Assembly (NCBI RefSeq): GCF_003612055.1
Contig: NZ_RAWB01000031.1
Location: forward strand, 1 to 34,080
Length of the DNA stretch: 34,080 nucleotides
Source of the DNA: Corallococcus llansteffanensis
Lineage (GTDB): Bacteria > Myxococcota > Myxococcia > Myxococcales > Myxococcaceae
Direction: 5' to 3'
Shown here: positions 6,623-17,257 of the stretch, in pieces
Numbering within the stretch: position 1 is the stretch's first letter
Layout of the letters: each line of letters begins with the position of its first letter
Translations under genes and position numbers: made by a program
The notes under the pieces: model-generated
What the model saw: only the letters and a program-made list of their open reading frames with translations
What the model was told of the DNA's origin: nothing
The model's database searches: none

Positions 6623-9083
6623 CGGCGCTACGGTGGGTCCTGTTCCCACTCGCGGCAACGGGTAGGGGAGCCACCTCGTCGTGTGGTAGGAAGGACACCA
6701 GGCGGACGTCCTGGCCGTCGCTCTCCAGGCTGACCGCACCGTCCCGGTCTGTTCGCCAGCACTCGGTGCCCAGGGCCCGGTAGCGCGCCTCCACCTCGGG
6801 ATGGGGAAACCCGAACCGATTGCGTCGGCCCACGCAGAACACCGCGTGACGTGGCCGCGTGCGCTCGAGCAGCGGCGCGGTGGACGACGTGCGGGAGCCG
6901 TGGTGTGGCACCTTCAACACGGTGATGGGCCCCAGGGCCTGGGCAAGCGCGGCCTCGCCGTCCTCCTCCACGTCCCCCGCCAGCAGCACGGTGACGTCGC
7001 CATGGCGCACGCGCAGCACCACGCTGCGGTCGTTCGCGCCCTCCAGCAGCTCGCGGTCCACCGGAGGCCCCAGCACCTCCACCGTCGCTTCGCCCAGGGC
7101 GAACGAGGGCTGCCCGACCTGCACCTCTTCCACCCGGGCACCCCCGGCGGCCGCCATGACACGCCGGGAGAGCGGGCCGTCCGTGGTGCCCGCGGAAAGC
7201 CAGAGCCGCTCGGTCGGCACCTGCGACAGCGTGGACACGAGCCCGAGCGCATGGTCCGGATGGGGATGGGACAGCACCGCGAGGTCCAGGTGGGAAACGC
7301 CCTCGGCCTTGAGGAAGGGCAGGACGAAGCGCTCACCGGTGTCCGCGCCATCCGGCACGCCCCCGCCATCCACGAGCGCATGGTGACCCCGGGAGCGGAG
7401 CACCACTGCATCCCCCTGGCCCACGGAAAGGAAGGTGATGCGCAGCGCGGGCTCCGGAGCGAGCCCGGGAAGCAGCACTGAGCCCACCACGGCCAGCGGC
7501 GCGAGCACCCCCAGCTGGCGCCAGCGTCCCGAACCCAGCGCCCAGCACCCCAGCCCCACCGCGTACGCGAGGGCGAGAGCCGGCCCGAATCCAGGCACCT
7601 CCACCGCCGCGAAGGGCACCGAAGCGAAGCCCCGCGTGAGCACCAGCAACAGCTCCGACGCCCACGCGCCCGCCCACAGCACCGGCGTCGCGACGACGGG
7701 GGCGACGACGAAGAGCGCCGCGCCGCCCGCCGCGAGCCCGGTGAGCACGCCACAGAGGGGCAGGGCGACGATGTTGGAGACGAGTCCCGCCAGGCTCACC
7801 CGGCCGAACGCCGCTGCCACCACGGGCAGGCCCACGAGCGTCGCCGTCGCGCTCGCGCACAGCGTCTGCGCCACCGTCTCCCGCCCTTGCGCGGCCCAGC
7901 GCTTCAGTCGCCGGGGCTCGGAGGGGTCGGGCGGCTTCAGGGGCAGGGCCTCGCGCAGGGCGGGCGACAGCAACACCAGCCCCAGCACCGCGAGGAACGA
8001 CAGCCGCAGCGACAGGTCCACCACGCTGGAGGGCGTCCAGGCCACGAGGACCAGCGCCGCGAGCGACAGGCCATTGAGCCCATCCGCGCGCCGCCACAGC
8101 CCCAGTCCGAGGAGCACCGCCGTGGCCATCACCGCCGAGCGCACCGCCGGGGCCTGGTTCCCCGTGAAGAGCACGTAGGCCCAGACGAAGGGCACCGCCG
8201 CCGGGGCCGCCACCCGCCGGGCCTCCCATCCGCGCCACCGTCCTCCCAGCCGCACCAGGCCGCGCCGCAGGAGCGCGAGCGTCATCAAGGCCAGCGCCGC
8301 CACGTGCAGCCCGCTGACGCTGAGCACGTGCGCGAGCCCCGCTCGCGAGAACGCCTCCTCCCAGGACGCATCCAGGTCCGCGCGCTGCCCGGCCGCCAGC
8401 GTGAGGAACAGCGCCGCCGCATCAGGAGAGGGGGCCACCCCGCGCCCCGCCTGCCCCAGCCGGCCCCGCACGTCCTCCAGCGCCAGCCGCCACGCCGGGG
8501 CAGAGGAGAGCGCCAGCAGGCGCCCCGGAGCGAATCCGCCCGTGAAGGCCACGCCCTGCCGCCGTCGCGCCGACGCGAAGTCCCGCTCGCCCGGGTTGGA
8601 CGGAGGCGCATCCGGCACGAGCCGCGCCTCCATCCGCACGCGCTGCCCGGGTTGCAGCTCCAACCCGTCGCCCTGGCCGGAGAGGCTCGCGCGGAAGCGG
8701 GCGGCGACCTGGGGCCCAGAAAGCGGCCCGGCCCTCGCCACTGCGAGTCGCAGCCGGGTGGCGCCGTCGAAGCGCTCCACGCGCTCCACCTCGCCTTCCA
8801 GGACCGCGCTTCCCCCGTCCGCGAGCGCCGGGGGAATGTCCACCCGCGCTTCAAAACCGGAAAGACCCGCCCCCGTGAGGGCCAGCGCACCGAGCACCCC
8901 GAGATGGACTCCTGGCAGTGGACCGAGCGCCGTCCCCGCCAGTCCCAGACAAAGCGCGCAGAGGAGAAATACCTCGGCGGCGCTCCCTGTTCCGGTTGCC
9001 CAGAGGGCGCCGAGCGTGAGGCTCAGCGCGGGAAAAAACAAAGGACGCGTGCCCAGGTCGCGCCACGCAAAACGAACCAACAC
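6612..9083 (-). CDS. comEC: ComEC/Rec2 DNA-uptake channel protein
   Basis: ComEC carries one DNA strand through the inner membrane during natural transformation. The 823-residue product has N-terminal hydrophobic segments, a soluble OB-like DUF4131 region (about residues 85-200), and the multi-helix competence domain with hallmarks HVLSVSGLHV (252-261) and NQAPAVRSAVMA. It ends in a metallo-beta-lactamase domain (from about 549) with SVGQGDA, the metal-binding SHPHPDH (605-611), LLAGDVEEDGE and VPHHGSRTSS. The beta-lactamase domain keeps its metal ligands, consistent with a nuclease role. Start: an ATG at 9260 would add 59 non-membrane residues and run into the cdnL leader, so I choose the GTG at 9083, which follows a GGTGG-rich stretch and starts VLVRFAWRDLG. 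The exact start is uncertain. The stop overlaps the next small gene. Confidence 0.92.
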   Translation of the reverse strand: MLVRFAWRDLGTRPLFFPALSLTLGALWATGTGSAAEVFLLCALCLGLAGTALGPLPGVHLGVLGALALTGAGLSGFEARVDIPPALADGGSAVLEGEVERVERFDGATRLRLAVARAGPLSGPQVAARFRASLSGQGDGLELQPGQRVRMEARLVPDAPPSNPGERDFASARRRQGVAFTGGFAPGRLLALSSAPAWRLALEDVRGRLGQAGRGVAPSPDAAALFLTLAAGQRADLDASWEEAFSRAGLAHVLSVSGLHVAALALMTLALLRRGLVRLGGRWRGWEARRVAAPAAVPFVWAYVLFTGNQAPAVRSAVMATAVLLGLGLWRRADGLNGLSLAALVLVAWTPSSVVDLSLRLSFLAVLGLVLLSPALREALPLKPPDPSEPRRLKRWAAQGRETVAQTLCASATATLVGLPVVAAAFGRVSLAGLVSNIVALPLCGVLTGLAAGGAALFVVAPVVATPVLWAGAWASELLLVLTRGFASVPFAAVEVPGFGPALALAYAVGLGCWALGSGRWRQLGVLAPLAVVGSVLLPGLAPEPALRITFLSVGQGDAVVLRSRGHHALVDGGGVPDGADTGERFVLPFLKAEGVSHLDLAVLSHPHPDHALGLVSTLSQVPTERLWLSAGTTDGPLSRRVMAAAGGARVEEVQVGQPSFALGEATVEVLGPPVDRELLEGANDRSVVLRVRHGDVTVLLAGDVEEDGEAALAQALGPITVLKVPHHGSRTSSTAPLLERTRPRHAVFCVGRRNRFGFPHPEVEARYRALGTECWRTDRDGAVSLESDGQDVRLVSFLPHDEVAPLPVAASGNRTHRSADDF

Positions 9084-9194
9084 CCACCCCCACCCACCAC
9101 CGTGTCCGTCCTGCGGCGCTCGTACACCGAGCAACTCCGCACACAAAACCGGACACCGTAGTGCGGCCCGCTTCAGGTGGTCAAGGCGATTTCG

Positions 9195-9223
9195 TTGCCC
9201 GTGGATGTGGTTTGTGGTAGTAG
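9195..9223 (+). promoter_or_regulatory. Possible cdnL promoter
   Basis: TTGCCC (9195-9200) and TAGTAG (9218-9223) are separated by 17 bases. The -35 half fits the vegetative consensus better than the -10 half. A short hairpin, CCGGC/GCCGG, follows in the leader at 9227-9242. The position, about 50 bases before the GTG, suits a cdnL promoter, but the match is modest. Confidence 0.3.
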
Positions 9224-9258
9224 TGGCCGGCTTGAAGGCCGGGGTCGAAGCTTTCTCC

Positions 9259-9265
9259 AAGGAGG
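9259..9265 (+). promoter_or_regulatory. Ribosome binding site of cdnL
   Basis: AAGGAGG is a full Shine-Dalgarno match, six bases before the GTG at 9272. It fixes this non-ATG start. Confidence 0.8.
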
Positions 9266-9271
9266 CAGTTA

Positions 9272-9766
9272 GTGCAGACCAGCTTCAAGACTGGTGACAA
9301 GGCGGTTTATCCGGGCCAGGGCGTCGGTGAGGTGATGGGCATCGAGCACACCGAGGTCGCCGGGCAGCGCCAGTCGTTCTACGTGCTGCGCATCCTGGAG
9401 AACGGGATGCGGATCATGATCCCCATCAACAAGGTCGGTTCCGTCGGCCTTCGGGAGATCATCAGCGAGGAGGACGTCAAGCAGGTCTACTCCATCCTCC
9501 GTGAGAAGGACATCTCGGTGGACTCGACGACGTGGAACCGTCGCTATCGCGAGTACATGGAGAAGATCAAGACGGGTTCCGTCTTCGAGATCGCCGAGGT
9601 GCTGCGCGACCTGTACCTGCTCAAGGGTGACAAGGACCTGTCGTTCGGCGAGCGCAAGATGCTCGACACGGCGCGCTCGCTGCTCATCAAGGAGCTGTCG
9701 CTGGCCAAGGATTGCACCGAGGAAGAGGTCGAGTCCGACCTGAAGAAGATCTTCAACCTCGCCTGA
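9272..9766 (+). CDS. cdnL: CarD-like RNA polymerase-binding factor CdnL
   Basis: CdnL binds the RNA polymerase beta subunit and stabilises promoter open complexes at sigma-A promoters such as those of rRNA. It is essential in Myxococcus xanthus. The 164 residues show the N-terminal CarD/CdnL Tudor-like module (about 1-68), starting FKTGDKAVYPGQGVGEVMGI and including MRIMIPINKVGSVGLR. A helical C-terminal module follows with WNRRYREYMEKIKTG, a conserved Trp, and SFGERKMLDTARSLLIKELS. The length and sequence agree with what I recall of M. xanthus CdnL. It lacks the AT-hook tail of CarD, so it is CdnL and not CarD itself. GTG start with a strong Shine-Dalgarno. It is transcribed away from comEC. 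Confidence 0.96.
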   Translation: MQTSFKTGDKAVYPGQGVGEVMGIEHTEVAGQRQSFYVLRILENGMRIMIPINKVGSVGLREIISEEDVKQVYSILREKDISVDSTTWNRRYREYMEKIKTGSVFEIAEVLRDLYLLKGDKDLSFGERKMLDTARSLLIKELSLAKDCTEEEVESDLKKIFNLA

Positions 9767-9780
9767 TGCTTTCGTGGCGT

Positions 9781-9799
9781 GGCGGGCCTCCTGGCCGCC
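9781..9799. terminator. Possible terminator hairpin after cdnL
   Basis: GGCGGGCC (9781-9788) pairs with GGCCGCC (9793-9799) around a TCCT loop with one bulged G. It starts 14 bases after the cdnL stop, in the gap to the convergent FHA gene. No T-tract follows. Confidence 0.35.
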
Positions 9800-9871
9800 G
9801 CGTCCGCAGCCCCCGCCCCGGGTTCCCTCGTTGGGATCCGGGGCTTCGTATTTCCAGCGACCCCCTGTGCT

Positions 9872-11629
9872 TCACGGCGCCGGCGGAGTGCCCTGGGGCG
9901 CCTGGGTTTCGAGCGCGGCCAGTTGTTCCCGGGCCTCGGCGTTGTCCGCGTCGTGCTTGAGGGCATCGTTGAAGGCTTCGCGCGCGTCGGCCCAGCGGCG
10001 GGCGCGGGCGGCCTCCATGCCCGTGCGCACGTACAGCCCGGCGAGCTGACGGCGCAGGCGCTGGCCGTGGCCGCTCCATCCCTGGGACAGGGCCTGGTCC
10101 AACCGCACGGCGGAGATGAGCGCGTCGAGCGCCCGGGGCCGGTCCTTCTTCGCCAGGGCGGTCCGTGCGGCGGCCTCGGCGGTCTGGAAGCCGGTGAGCT
10201 GCTGCACCAGGGGCGTGAGGTTCGCGCGCCGCGCCTGGGCCAGGGCGCCCGAGACGTCCCCGGATTCATAGCGGGAGAGGATGTCCTTGCGCGCCCGCTC
10301 GTCCGGGGTGCCCTGTGCTGCGACCGCCAGGGAGCCCTTCCGGCGGACCTCGCCCCGGGCCACGCCCGGGGCCTCCGGTCCTGACTCCCCCGTCTTCGTG
10401 GAAGCCGTGCCCTCGCGCAGTCCCTGGGCGACCTGCATGGCACTGGGCGTCGTCGCCCCGTCCTTCGAGGCGGCCATGCCCTCTCGCGGGCCCCGGGCAA
10501 TCTCCGTGGCACTGGGCGTCGCCGCCCCGTCCTTCTTCGCGGTCGTGCCCTGCTGCGGGCCCCGGGCAATCTCCATGGCGCTGGGCGCTGTCGCCCCGTC
10601 CTTCGTGGAGGCCGTGACCGCCTGCGGGCCCCGGGCAATCTCCGCAGCGCCGGGCCGCGCCTCGCCGGGCTTCGCGGAAGGCGTACTGTCGCGCAAGGTC
10701 TGGGCGCTCGCCTCGGCTGCGGGAACCGGGCCCTGCGCTCCAACCGCAGGCGAGTCCTTCCCGGAAGGCTTGGGCCCGGAACCGGTCTCCGCGCCCTGGA
10801 CCGCCTCCGGTGCACCCGCACCCGGGCCGCGGACCTCCTTCGCCGGGGACCCGACCGCTGGAGTCCCCGCGCCCTGCCTGGCCGCCCCTTCCGACAGGGC
10901 CCGTGCCGACGGCTCGTCCGTCATCTTCAGGGCCAGCACGCTGATCAGCGCCGCCACCGCGGAGCCCACGACCGCCGCGGCCAGGGCCACGGCGACGACG
11001 CCCGCCGAGCGCTTCCCCCGACGCGGCAGGATGGGATCCAACGCCGTCTTGAGCGTCGCGGCAGCGGCGCCCGGACCGCGCAGCCGCAGGCTCGCGTTGC
11101 CCAGGCTCAGCTCGTCTCCGGGCCGAACCTCCACCTCACCCTTGATGCGCGAGCGGTTGACGAACGTGCCGTTCTGGCTGCCCAGGTCGCGCACGGTGAA
11201 GGCATTGCCGCGCCGGGTGAGCTGGGCATGGCGCCGGCTGATGGAGGCGTGCTGGAGGCGCAGGTCGGAGGTGGACGAGCGCCCCAGCGTGATGGACCCC
11301 TGGTGCAGGGGCACGAGCTGTCCCACGCCCGGCCCGCGCTCCACGTACAGGAACGCGGGCGTCAGGCCGGGATCCGAGTACTCCTTCTGCCAGTCGTAGC
11401 GGGGCAGCAGCTCCCGGTCGGACTTCGTCCGCTCTCCGGGCACGCGCCGCTTCACCCGCCGGGGGCCCGCCGGATACTGGGGGACGCGCTGCGGACGCGG
11501 ATCATCCGCCTGCAGGGGCGCCACCTCGTCCTCGTCGAACGGCAGCTCCTCGCCCGGGTCGTCCGGGGACGCCTGTTCCCCGGGCGGGCGGGGAGGGCGC
11601 GGCGGACGCTTGGGGTTCGGCGGGGCCAT
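9872..11629 (-). CDS. Membrane FHA protein with repeat linker and helical C-terminal region
   Basis: The 585-residue product starts with a Pro-rich cytoplasmic segment (MAPPNPKRPPRPPRPPG), then an FHA domain (about residues 94-185) with SITLGRSSTSDLRL, SISRRHAQL and DLGSQNGTFVN, all the usual phosphothreonine-pocket residues. One transmembrane helix (about 208-234) follows, then a long Ala/Gly/Pro-rich linker with a 23-residue tandem repeat (330-422). The last part (446-576) is helical and TPR-like (RRWADAREAFNDALKHDADNAEA). The N-terminus is probably cytoplasmic and the repeat and TPR part periplasmic, so the protein could link phospho-signalling to the envelope. The ATG at 11629 has GGGAG upstream; a longer frame to 11761 lacks sense. 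Convergent with cdnL, divergent from cysS. Confidence 0.85.
   Translation of the reverse strand: MAPPNPKRPPRPPRPPGEQASPDDPGEELPFDEDEVAPLQADDPRPQRVPQYPAGPRRVKRRVPGERTKSDRELLPRYDWQKEYSDPGLTPAFLYVERGPGVGQLVPLHQGSITLGRSSTSDLRLQHASISRRHAQLTRRGNAFTVRDLGSQNGTFVNRSRIKGEVEVRPGDELSLGNASLRLRGPGAAAATLKTALDPILPRRGKRSAGVVAVALAAAVVGSAVAALISVLALKMTDEPSARALSEGAARQGAGTPAVGSPAKEVRGPGAGAPEAVQGAETGSGPKPSGKDSPAVGAQGPVPAAEASAQTLRDSTPSAKPGEARPGAAEIARGPQAVTASTKDGATAPSAMEIARGPQQGTTAKKDGAATPSATEIARGPREGMAASKDGATTPSAMQVAQGLREGTASTKTGESGPEAPGVARGEVRRKGSLAVAAQGTPDERARKDILSRYESGDVSGALAQARRANLTPLVQQLTGFQTAEAAARTALAKKDRPRALDALISAVRLDQALSQGWSGHGQRLRRQLAGLYVRTGMEAARARRWADAREAFNDALKHDADNAEAREQLAALETQAPQGTPPAP
10364..10642 (-). 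repeat. 69-bp coding tandem repeat, about four copies
   Basis: Residues 330-422 of the FHA protein are four 23-residue units, EIARGPQ…KDGA(T/A)(A/T)PSA(M/T), with the last unit diverged (QVAQGLREG…). At DNA level, GGGCCCCGGGCAA recurs on the plus strand at 10488, 10557 and 10626, exactly 69 bases apart. It encodes a periplasmic linker and could vary in copy number between strains. Confidence 0.85.
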
Positions 11630-11784
11630 GCGGCCATTCTCCCAGGTTGCGGGGCAGCGAACAGGGGGACCACCGGGTTTCCTCGGCTGTCGGACGCATC
11701 CGGTGCCAAGTGCTGGCCTGTGTGGGACTGGGGATCCTAGAGTGTGTACCGCGTCGCGCAAGTGTCGCGCCCGCCCCGCTCCCC

Positions 11785-11791
11785 AAGGAGG
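11785..11791 (+). promoter_or_regulatory. Ribosome binding site of cysS
   Basis: AAGGAGG nine bases before the GTG at 11801. It supports this start over an upstream in-frame GTG at 11744 that would precede the site. Confidence 0.75.
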
Positions 11792-11800
11792 ACCCTCACC

Positions 11801-13270
11801 GTGGCCCCCTCATCCATCCGGCTCTTCAACACGATGTCCATGCAGAAGGAGCCGCTGGAGCCGCTCGTGCCCGGCGAGGTGAAGGTCTACGTCTGTGGGC
11901 CCACGGTCTACAGCTACATCCATATCGGGAACGCGCGCACCTTCACGTCATTCGACGTGGTGGTCCGCTACCTGCGCTACCGGGGCTTCAAGGTGACGTA
12001 CGTGCGCAACTTCACGGACGTCGACGACAAGATCATCAAGGCCGCGCACGAGACGGGGGAGACCCCGCATGCGTTCGCTTCGCGCTTCGTGGACATCTTC
12101 CGCGAGGACACCCAGGCCCTGCACCTGCGCGAGCCGGATGTGTCGCCCCGCGTGAGTGAGACGATTCCGGAAATCGTCGCCCTCATCCAGACGCTGGTGG
12201 ACAAGGGCTACGCCTACGAGGCGAAGGGCGACGTGTACTTCGCCGTCAGCAAGGACGAGGACTACGCGAAGCTGTCCAAGCGCCACCTGGACGAGCTGTG
12301 CCAGGGCGAGCGCGTGCAGCCCGGCGAGCTCAAGCGCGAGCCGCTGGACTTCGCGCTGTGGAAGGCGGCGAAGCCCGGAGAGCCGTCCTGGGACAGCCCC
12401 TGGGGCAAGGGCCGGCCGGGCTGGCACATCGAGTGCTCCGCGATGAGCGAGAAGTACCTGGGCCGCTCGTTCGACATCCACGGCGGGGCGTTGGACCTCA
12501 TCTTCCCCCACCACGAGAACGAGATCGCCCAGAGCGAGTCCGCCACCGGCCAGATGATGGCGAAGTACTGGATGCACTGCGGCTTCCTGGACCTGGAAGG
12601 CGCGAAGATGTCCAAGTCGCTGGGCAACGTGGTGCGCCTGCGCGACGCGCTCGCCAAGGTGGACGCGGAGGCCCTGCGCTTCTTCTTCCTGGCCACGCAC
12701 TACCGCCACCCGCTGGGCTTCGGGGAGAAGGCGCTCCAGGACGCGGAAGGGCGCATGGAGTACTTCTACGAAACGCTGCGCAAGGTGGAGGAGCGCGTGG
12801 CGGGCAAGGACTTCGGCAAGGGGCCGCTGCACGGGGACCCCGCGCGCTTCCTCGCGGAGTTCGAGTCCTCCATGGACGACGACTTCAACACCGCGGGCGC
12901 CCTGGGCGCGCTGTCAGGCCAGTTCGGCCTGATGAACGAGCTGACGGACAAGCCGCCCGTGAAGGACAAGGCGCTGGTGGGCCGCACCCTCCAGGTGCTG
13001 CGCGACCAGGTGCGGGAGATGTCCCGCGTCCTGGGTCTCTTCGAGGACGACCCGGGCGCGTGGCTCTTGCGCCGCCGGGACCGCGCGGTGCGTGAGCGCG
13101 GCATCGACGTGGCGGAGGTGGAGCGGCTGCTCGCCGAGCGGACCGCCGCCCGCGCCGCGAAGGACTTCGCCGCCGCCGACCGGGTGCGCGGAGCCCTGAA
13201 GGAGCGCGGCGTGGACATCATGGACACGCCTGCCGGCACCTCCTGGAAGGTGGCGGCACCCGCCTCCTGA
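11801..13270 (+). CDS. cysS: Cysteinyl-tRNA synthetase
   Basis: CysRS charges tRNA-Cys with cysteine, using ATP, in the cytoplasm. The 489 residues fit the class I family. Seen motifs are KVYVCGPTVY with the first zinc-ligand Cys32, the HIGH-type motif HIGN (41-44), RNFTDVDDKII, GWHIECSAM with the second Cys, FPHHENEIAQSE supplying the His and Glu zinc ligands, and the ATP loop KMSKS. The helical tRNA-binding C-terminus ends with AADRVRGALKERGVDIMDTPAGTSW, the usual family end. GTG start with Shine-Dalgarno AAGGAGG. It reads divergently from the FHA gene and heads a run of plus-strand genes. Confidence 0.98.
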   Translation: MAPSSIRLFNTMSMQKEPLEPLVPGEVKVYVCGPTVYSYIHIGNARTFTSFDVVVRYLRYRGFKVTYVRNFTDVDDKIIKAAHETGETPHAFASRFVDIFREDTQALHLREPDVSPRVSETIPEIVALIQTLVDKGYAYEAKGDVYFAVSKDEDYAKLSKRHLDELCQGERVQPGELKREPLDFALWKAAKPGEPSWDSPWGKGRPGWHIECSAMSEKYLGRSFDIHGGALDLIFPHHENEIAQSESATGQMMAKYWMHCGFLDLEGAKMSKSLGNVVRLRDALAKVDAEALRFFFLATHYRHPLGFGEKALQDAEGRMEYFYETLRKVEERVAGKDFGKGPLHGDPARFLAEFESSMDDDFNTAGALGALSGQFGLMNELTDKPPVKDKALVGRTLQVLRDQVREMSRVLGLFEDDPGAWLLRRRDRAVRERGIDVAEVERLLAERTAARAAKDFAAADRVRGALKERGVDIMDTPAGTSWKVAAPAS

Positions 13271-13315
13271 AAACGCGCTGGGGAGGGGCCGGGCCGCCAT
13301 GCTAGGCCAGGGGCC

Positions 13316-15004
13316 ATGAGGCTCCTCCCGGCGCACCTTCCGCTCCTGTTCGTCGCCCTGTCCTCGCTGCCCGCCCTCGCGGCGGGCGCGCCCTCCATCA
13401 CGCCCCAGGAGAAGGCGGCCGAACAGGCCATCACCCAGGAGCTGCTGCGCTCGCACGTGCGCTTCCTCGCGAGCGACCTGCTGGAGGGACGCGGCCCGGG
13501 CACCCGCGGCGACGCGCTGGCGCAGGAGTACATCGCCACGCAGTTCGAGGGCATGGGCCTGAAGCCGGGCGCCCAGGACGGCGGCTACCTCCAGCGCTTC
13601 GACCTGATGGGCATCAACAGCCACCCGGGCCCGATGAGCTTCCAGGCGCATGCGGGCCGTGTGGAGCTCAAGCCCCGCGAGGACTTCATCGCGGTGTCCG
13701 GCGTGCAGGCGACGGAGGCGAAGCTGGAGGCCTCCGAGCTCGTGTTCGTGGGCTACGGCATCGTCGCGCCGGAGTACCAGTGGGACGACTTCAAGGGCGC
13801 GGACCTGAAGGGCAAGACGCTCGTCATCCTCAACAATGATCCGGAGGATGATCCGCGCCTGTTCGCCGGCAAGGCGCGCCTCTGGTACGGCCGCTGGGAC
13901 TACAAATACGAGCAGGCGGCGAAGACGGGCGCGGCGGGCGCCATCATCATCCACACCACGCCCAGCGCGGGCTATCCGTGGCAGGTGGTCCGCGCGTCGT
14001 GGACGAACGAGCAGTTCGAGCTGCCCGCGGGCGACGCTCCCCGCCTCCAGGTGAAGGCGTGGACCACCGAGGACGCGACGAAGCAGGTGCTGAAGCTCTC
14101 GGGACAGGACCTGGACGCCCTGCGCGCCGCGGCGCAGAAGCGCGACTTCCGCCCGGTGCCGCTGGGCGTGAAGCTGTCCCTGCGCCTGACCAACGAGGTG
14201 CGCCGCCGGCCCACCGCGAACGTGCTGGGCGTGCTGCCGGGCAGCGACCCCACGCTGGCGAAGGAGGTGGTGCTCTACAGCGCGCACCATGATCACCTGG
14301 GCCGCAAGGAGGACGGCAAGCCCGACGAGGACGGCATCTACAACGGCGCGGTGGACAACGCGTCCGGCGTGGCCGCGATGCTGTCGGTGGCGCGGGCCTT
14401 CACGTCGCTGCCCACGCCCCCGCGCCGCTCCGTGCTGTTCGCGGCGGTGGCCGCGGAGGAGTACGGCCTGCTCGGCTCCGCGCACCTCGCCGCGAACCCA
14501 CCGGTGCCCCACGGCCGCATCGCCGCCAACATCAACCTGGATGGCGCCAACATCCTGGGCCGCACGCGCGACATCACCGTCATCGGCCTGGGCAAGTCCA
14601 GCCTGGACGGCTTCATCACCGCGATGGCGAAGACGCAGGGGCGCGCGGTGAAGGCGGATCAGCTCTCCGACCGCGGCTTCTTCTACCGGTCGGACCAATT
14701 CAACTTCGCGCGCATGGGCATCCCGGCGGCCTACTTCGGCAGCGGCATGGACTTCATCGGCAAGCCGGACGGCTGGGGGCGCGAGCAGCGCGGGGTGTGG
14801 GAGGCGAAGCACTACCACCAGCCCTCGGACGAACTGCGGCCGGAATGGAACCTGTCCGGCGCCGTGGAGGACACCCGGCTGTTCTTCCTGGTGGGCGCCC
14901 AGGTGGCGCGCGCGCCGGAGATGCCGAAGTGGAACAAGGGGGACGAATTCGAGGCTGCCCGCCTGAAGTCCCTGGAGGCACTGAAGGGCGCGGCCGCGAA
15001 GTAG
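13316..15004 (+). CDS. Exported M28-family zinc peptidase with PA domain
   Basis: The 562-residue product has a signal peptide ([24 protein letters not shown]), a protease-associated (PA) domain inserted at about 95-260 and the M28 catalytic fold from about 300. The metal centre is complete: His324 and Asp326 (SAHHDH), bridging Asp347 (GAVDNASG), catalytic Glu381 and ligand Glu382 ([10 protein letters not shown]), Asp409 (NINLDGAN) and His501 (KHYHQPSDE). Members are aminopeptidases that remove N-terminal residues. A periplasmic or secreted peptide-scavenging role is inferred, which suits a predatory myxobacterium. The start ATG follows cysS by 45 bases, so co-transcription is possible. Confidence 0.9.
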   Translation: MRLLPAHLPLLFVALSSLPALAAGAPSITPQEKAAEQAITQELLRSHVRFLASDLLEGRGPGTRGDALAQEYIATQFEGMGLKPGAQDGGYLQRFDLMGINSHPGPMSFQAHAGRVELKPREDFIAVSGVQATEAKLEASELVFVGYGIVAPEYQWDDFKGADLKGKTLVILNNDPEDDPRLFAGKARLWYGRWDYKYEQAAKTGAAGAIIIHTTPSAGYPWQVVRASWTNEQFELPAGDAPRLQVKAWTTEDATKQVLKLSGQDLDALRAAAQKRDFRPVPLGVKLSLRLTNEVRRRPTANVLGVLPGSDPTLAKEVVLYSAHHDHLGRKEDGKPDEDGIYNGAVDNASGVAAMLSVARAFTSLPTPPRRSVLFAAVAAEEYGLLGSAHLAANPPVPHGRIAANINLDGANILGRTRDITVIGLGKSSLDGFITAMAKTQGRAVKADQLSDRGFFYRSDQFNFARMGIPAAYFGSGMDFIGKPDGWGREQRGVWEAKHYHQPSDELRPEWNLSGAVEDTRLFFLVGAQVARAPEMPKWNKGDEFEAARLKSLEALKGAAAK

Positions 15005-15013
15005 GGGGGCGCT

Positions 15014-15031
15014 CCGTCTTTTGTCGGACGG
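15014..15031 (+). terminator. Weak hairpin between the peptidase gene and uvrB
   Basis: CCGTC (15014-15018) and GACGG (15027-15031) flank an 8-base T-rich loop, ten bases after the peptidase stop. It is a low-strength candidate for a terminator or leader structure. Confidence 0.25.
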
Positions 15032-15083
15032 GGATGCACGAAGGTTCAGTACACCCCAGGCCGGGATGTTAGATCCTGCCCCT

Positions 15084-17246
<2,163 letters not shown>

Positions 17247-17257
17247 GAGCCACCCGC

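Noticed and set aside
10364-10642. Regularly spaced repeats as a possible CRISPR array
   Set aside because: The 69-base units are contiguous and in frame inside a gene, with no unique spacers and no cas genes nearby.
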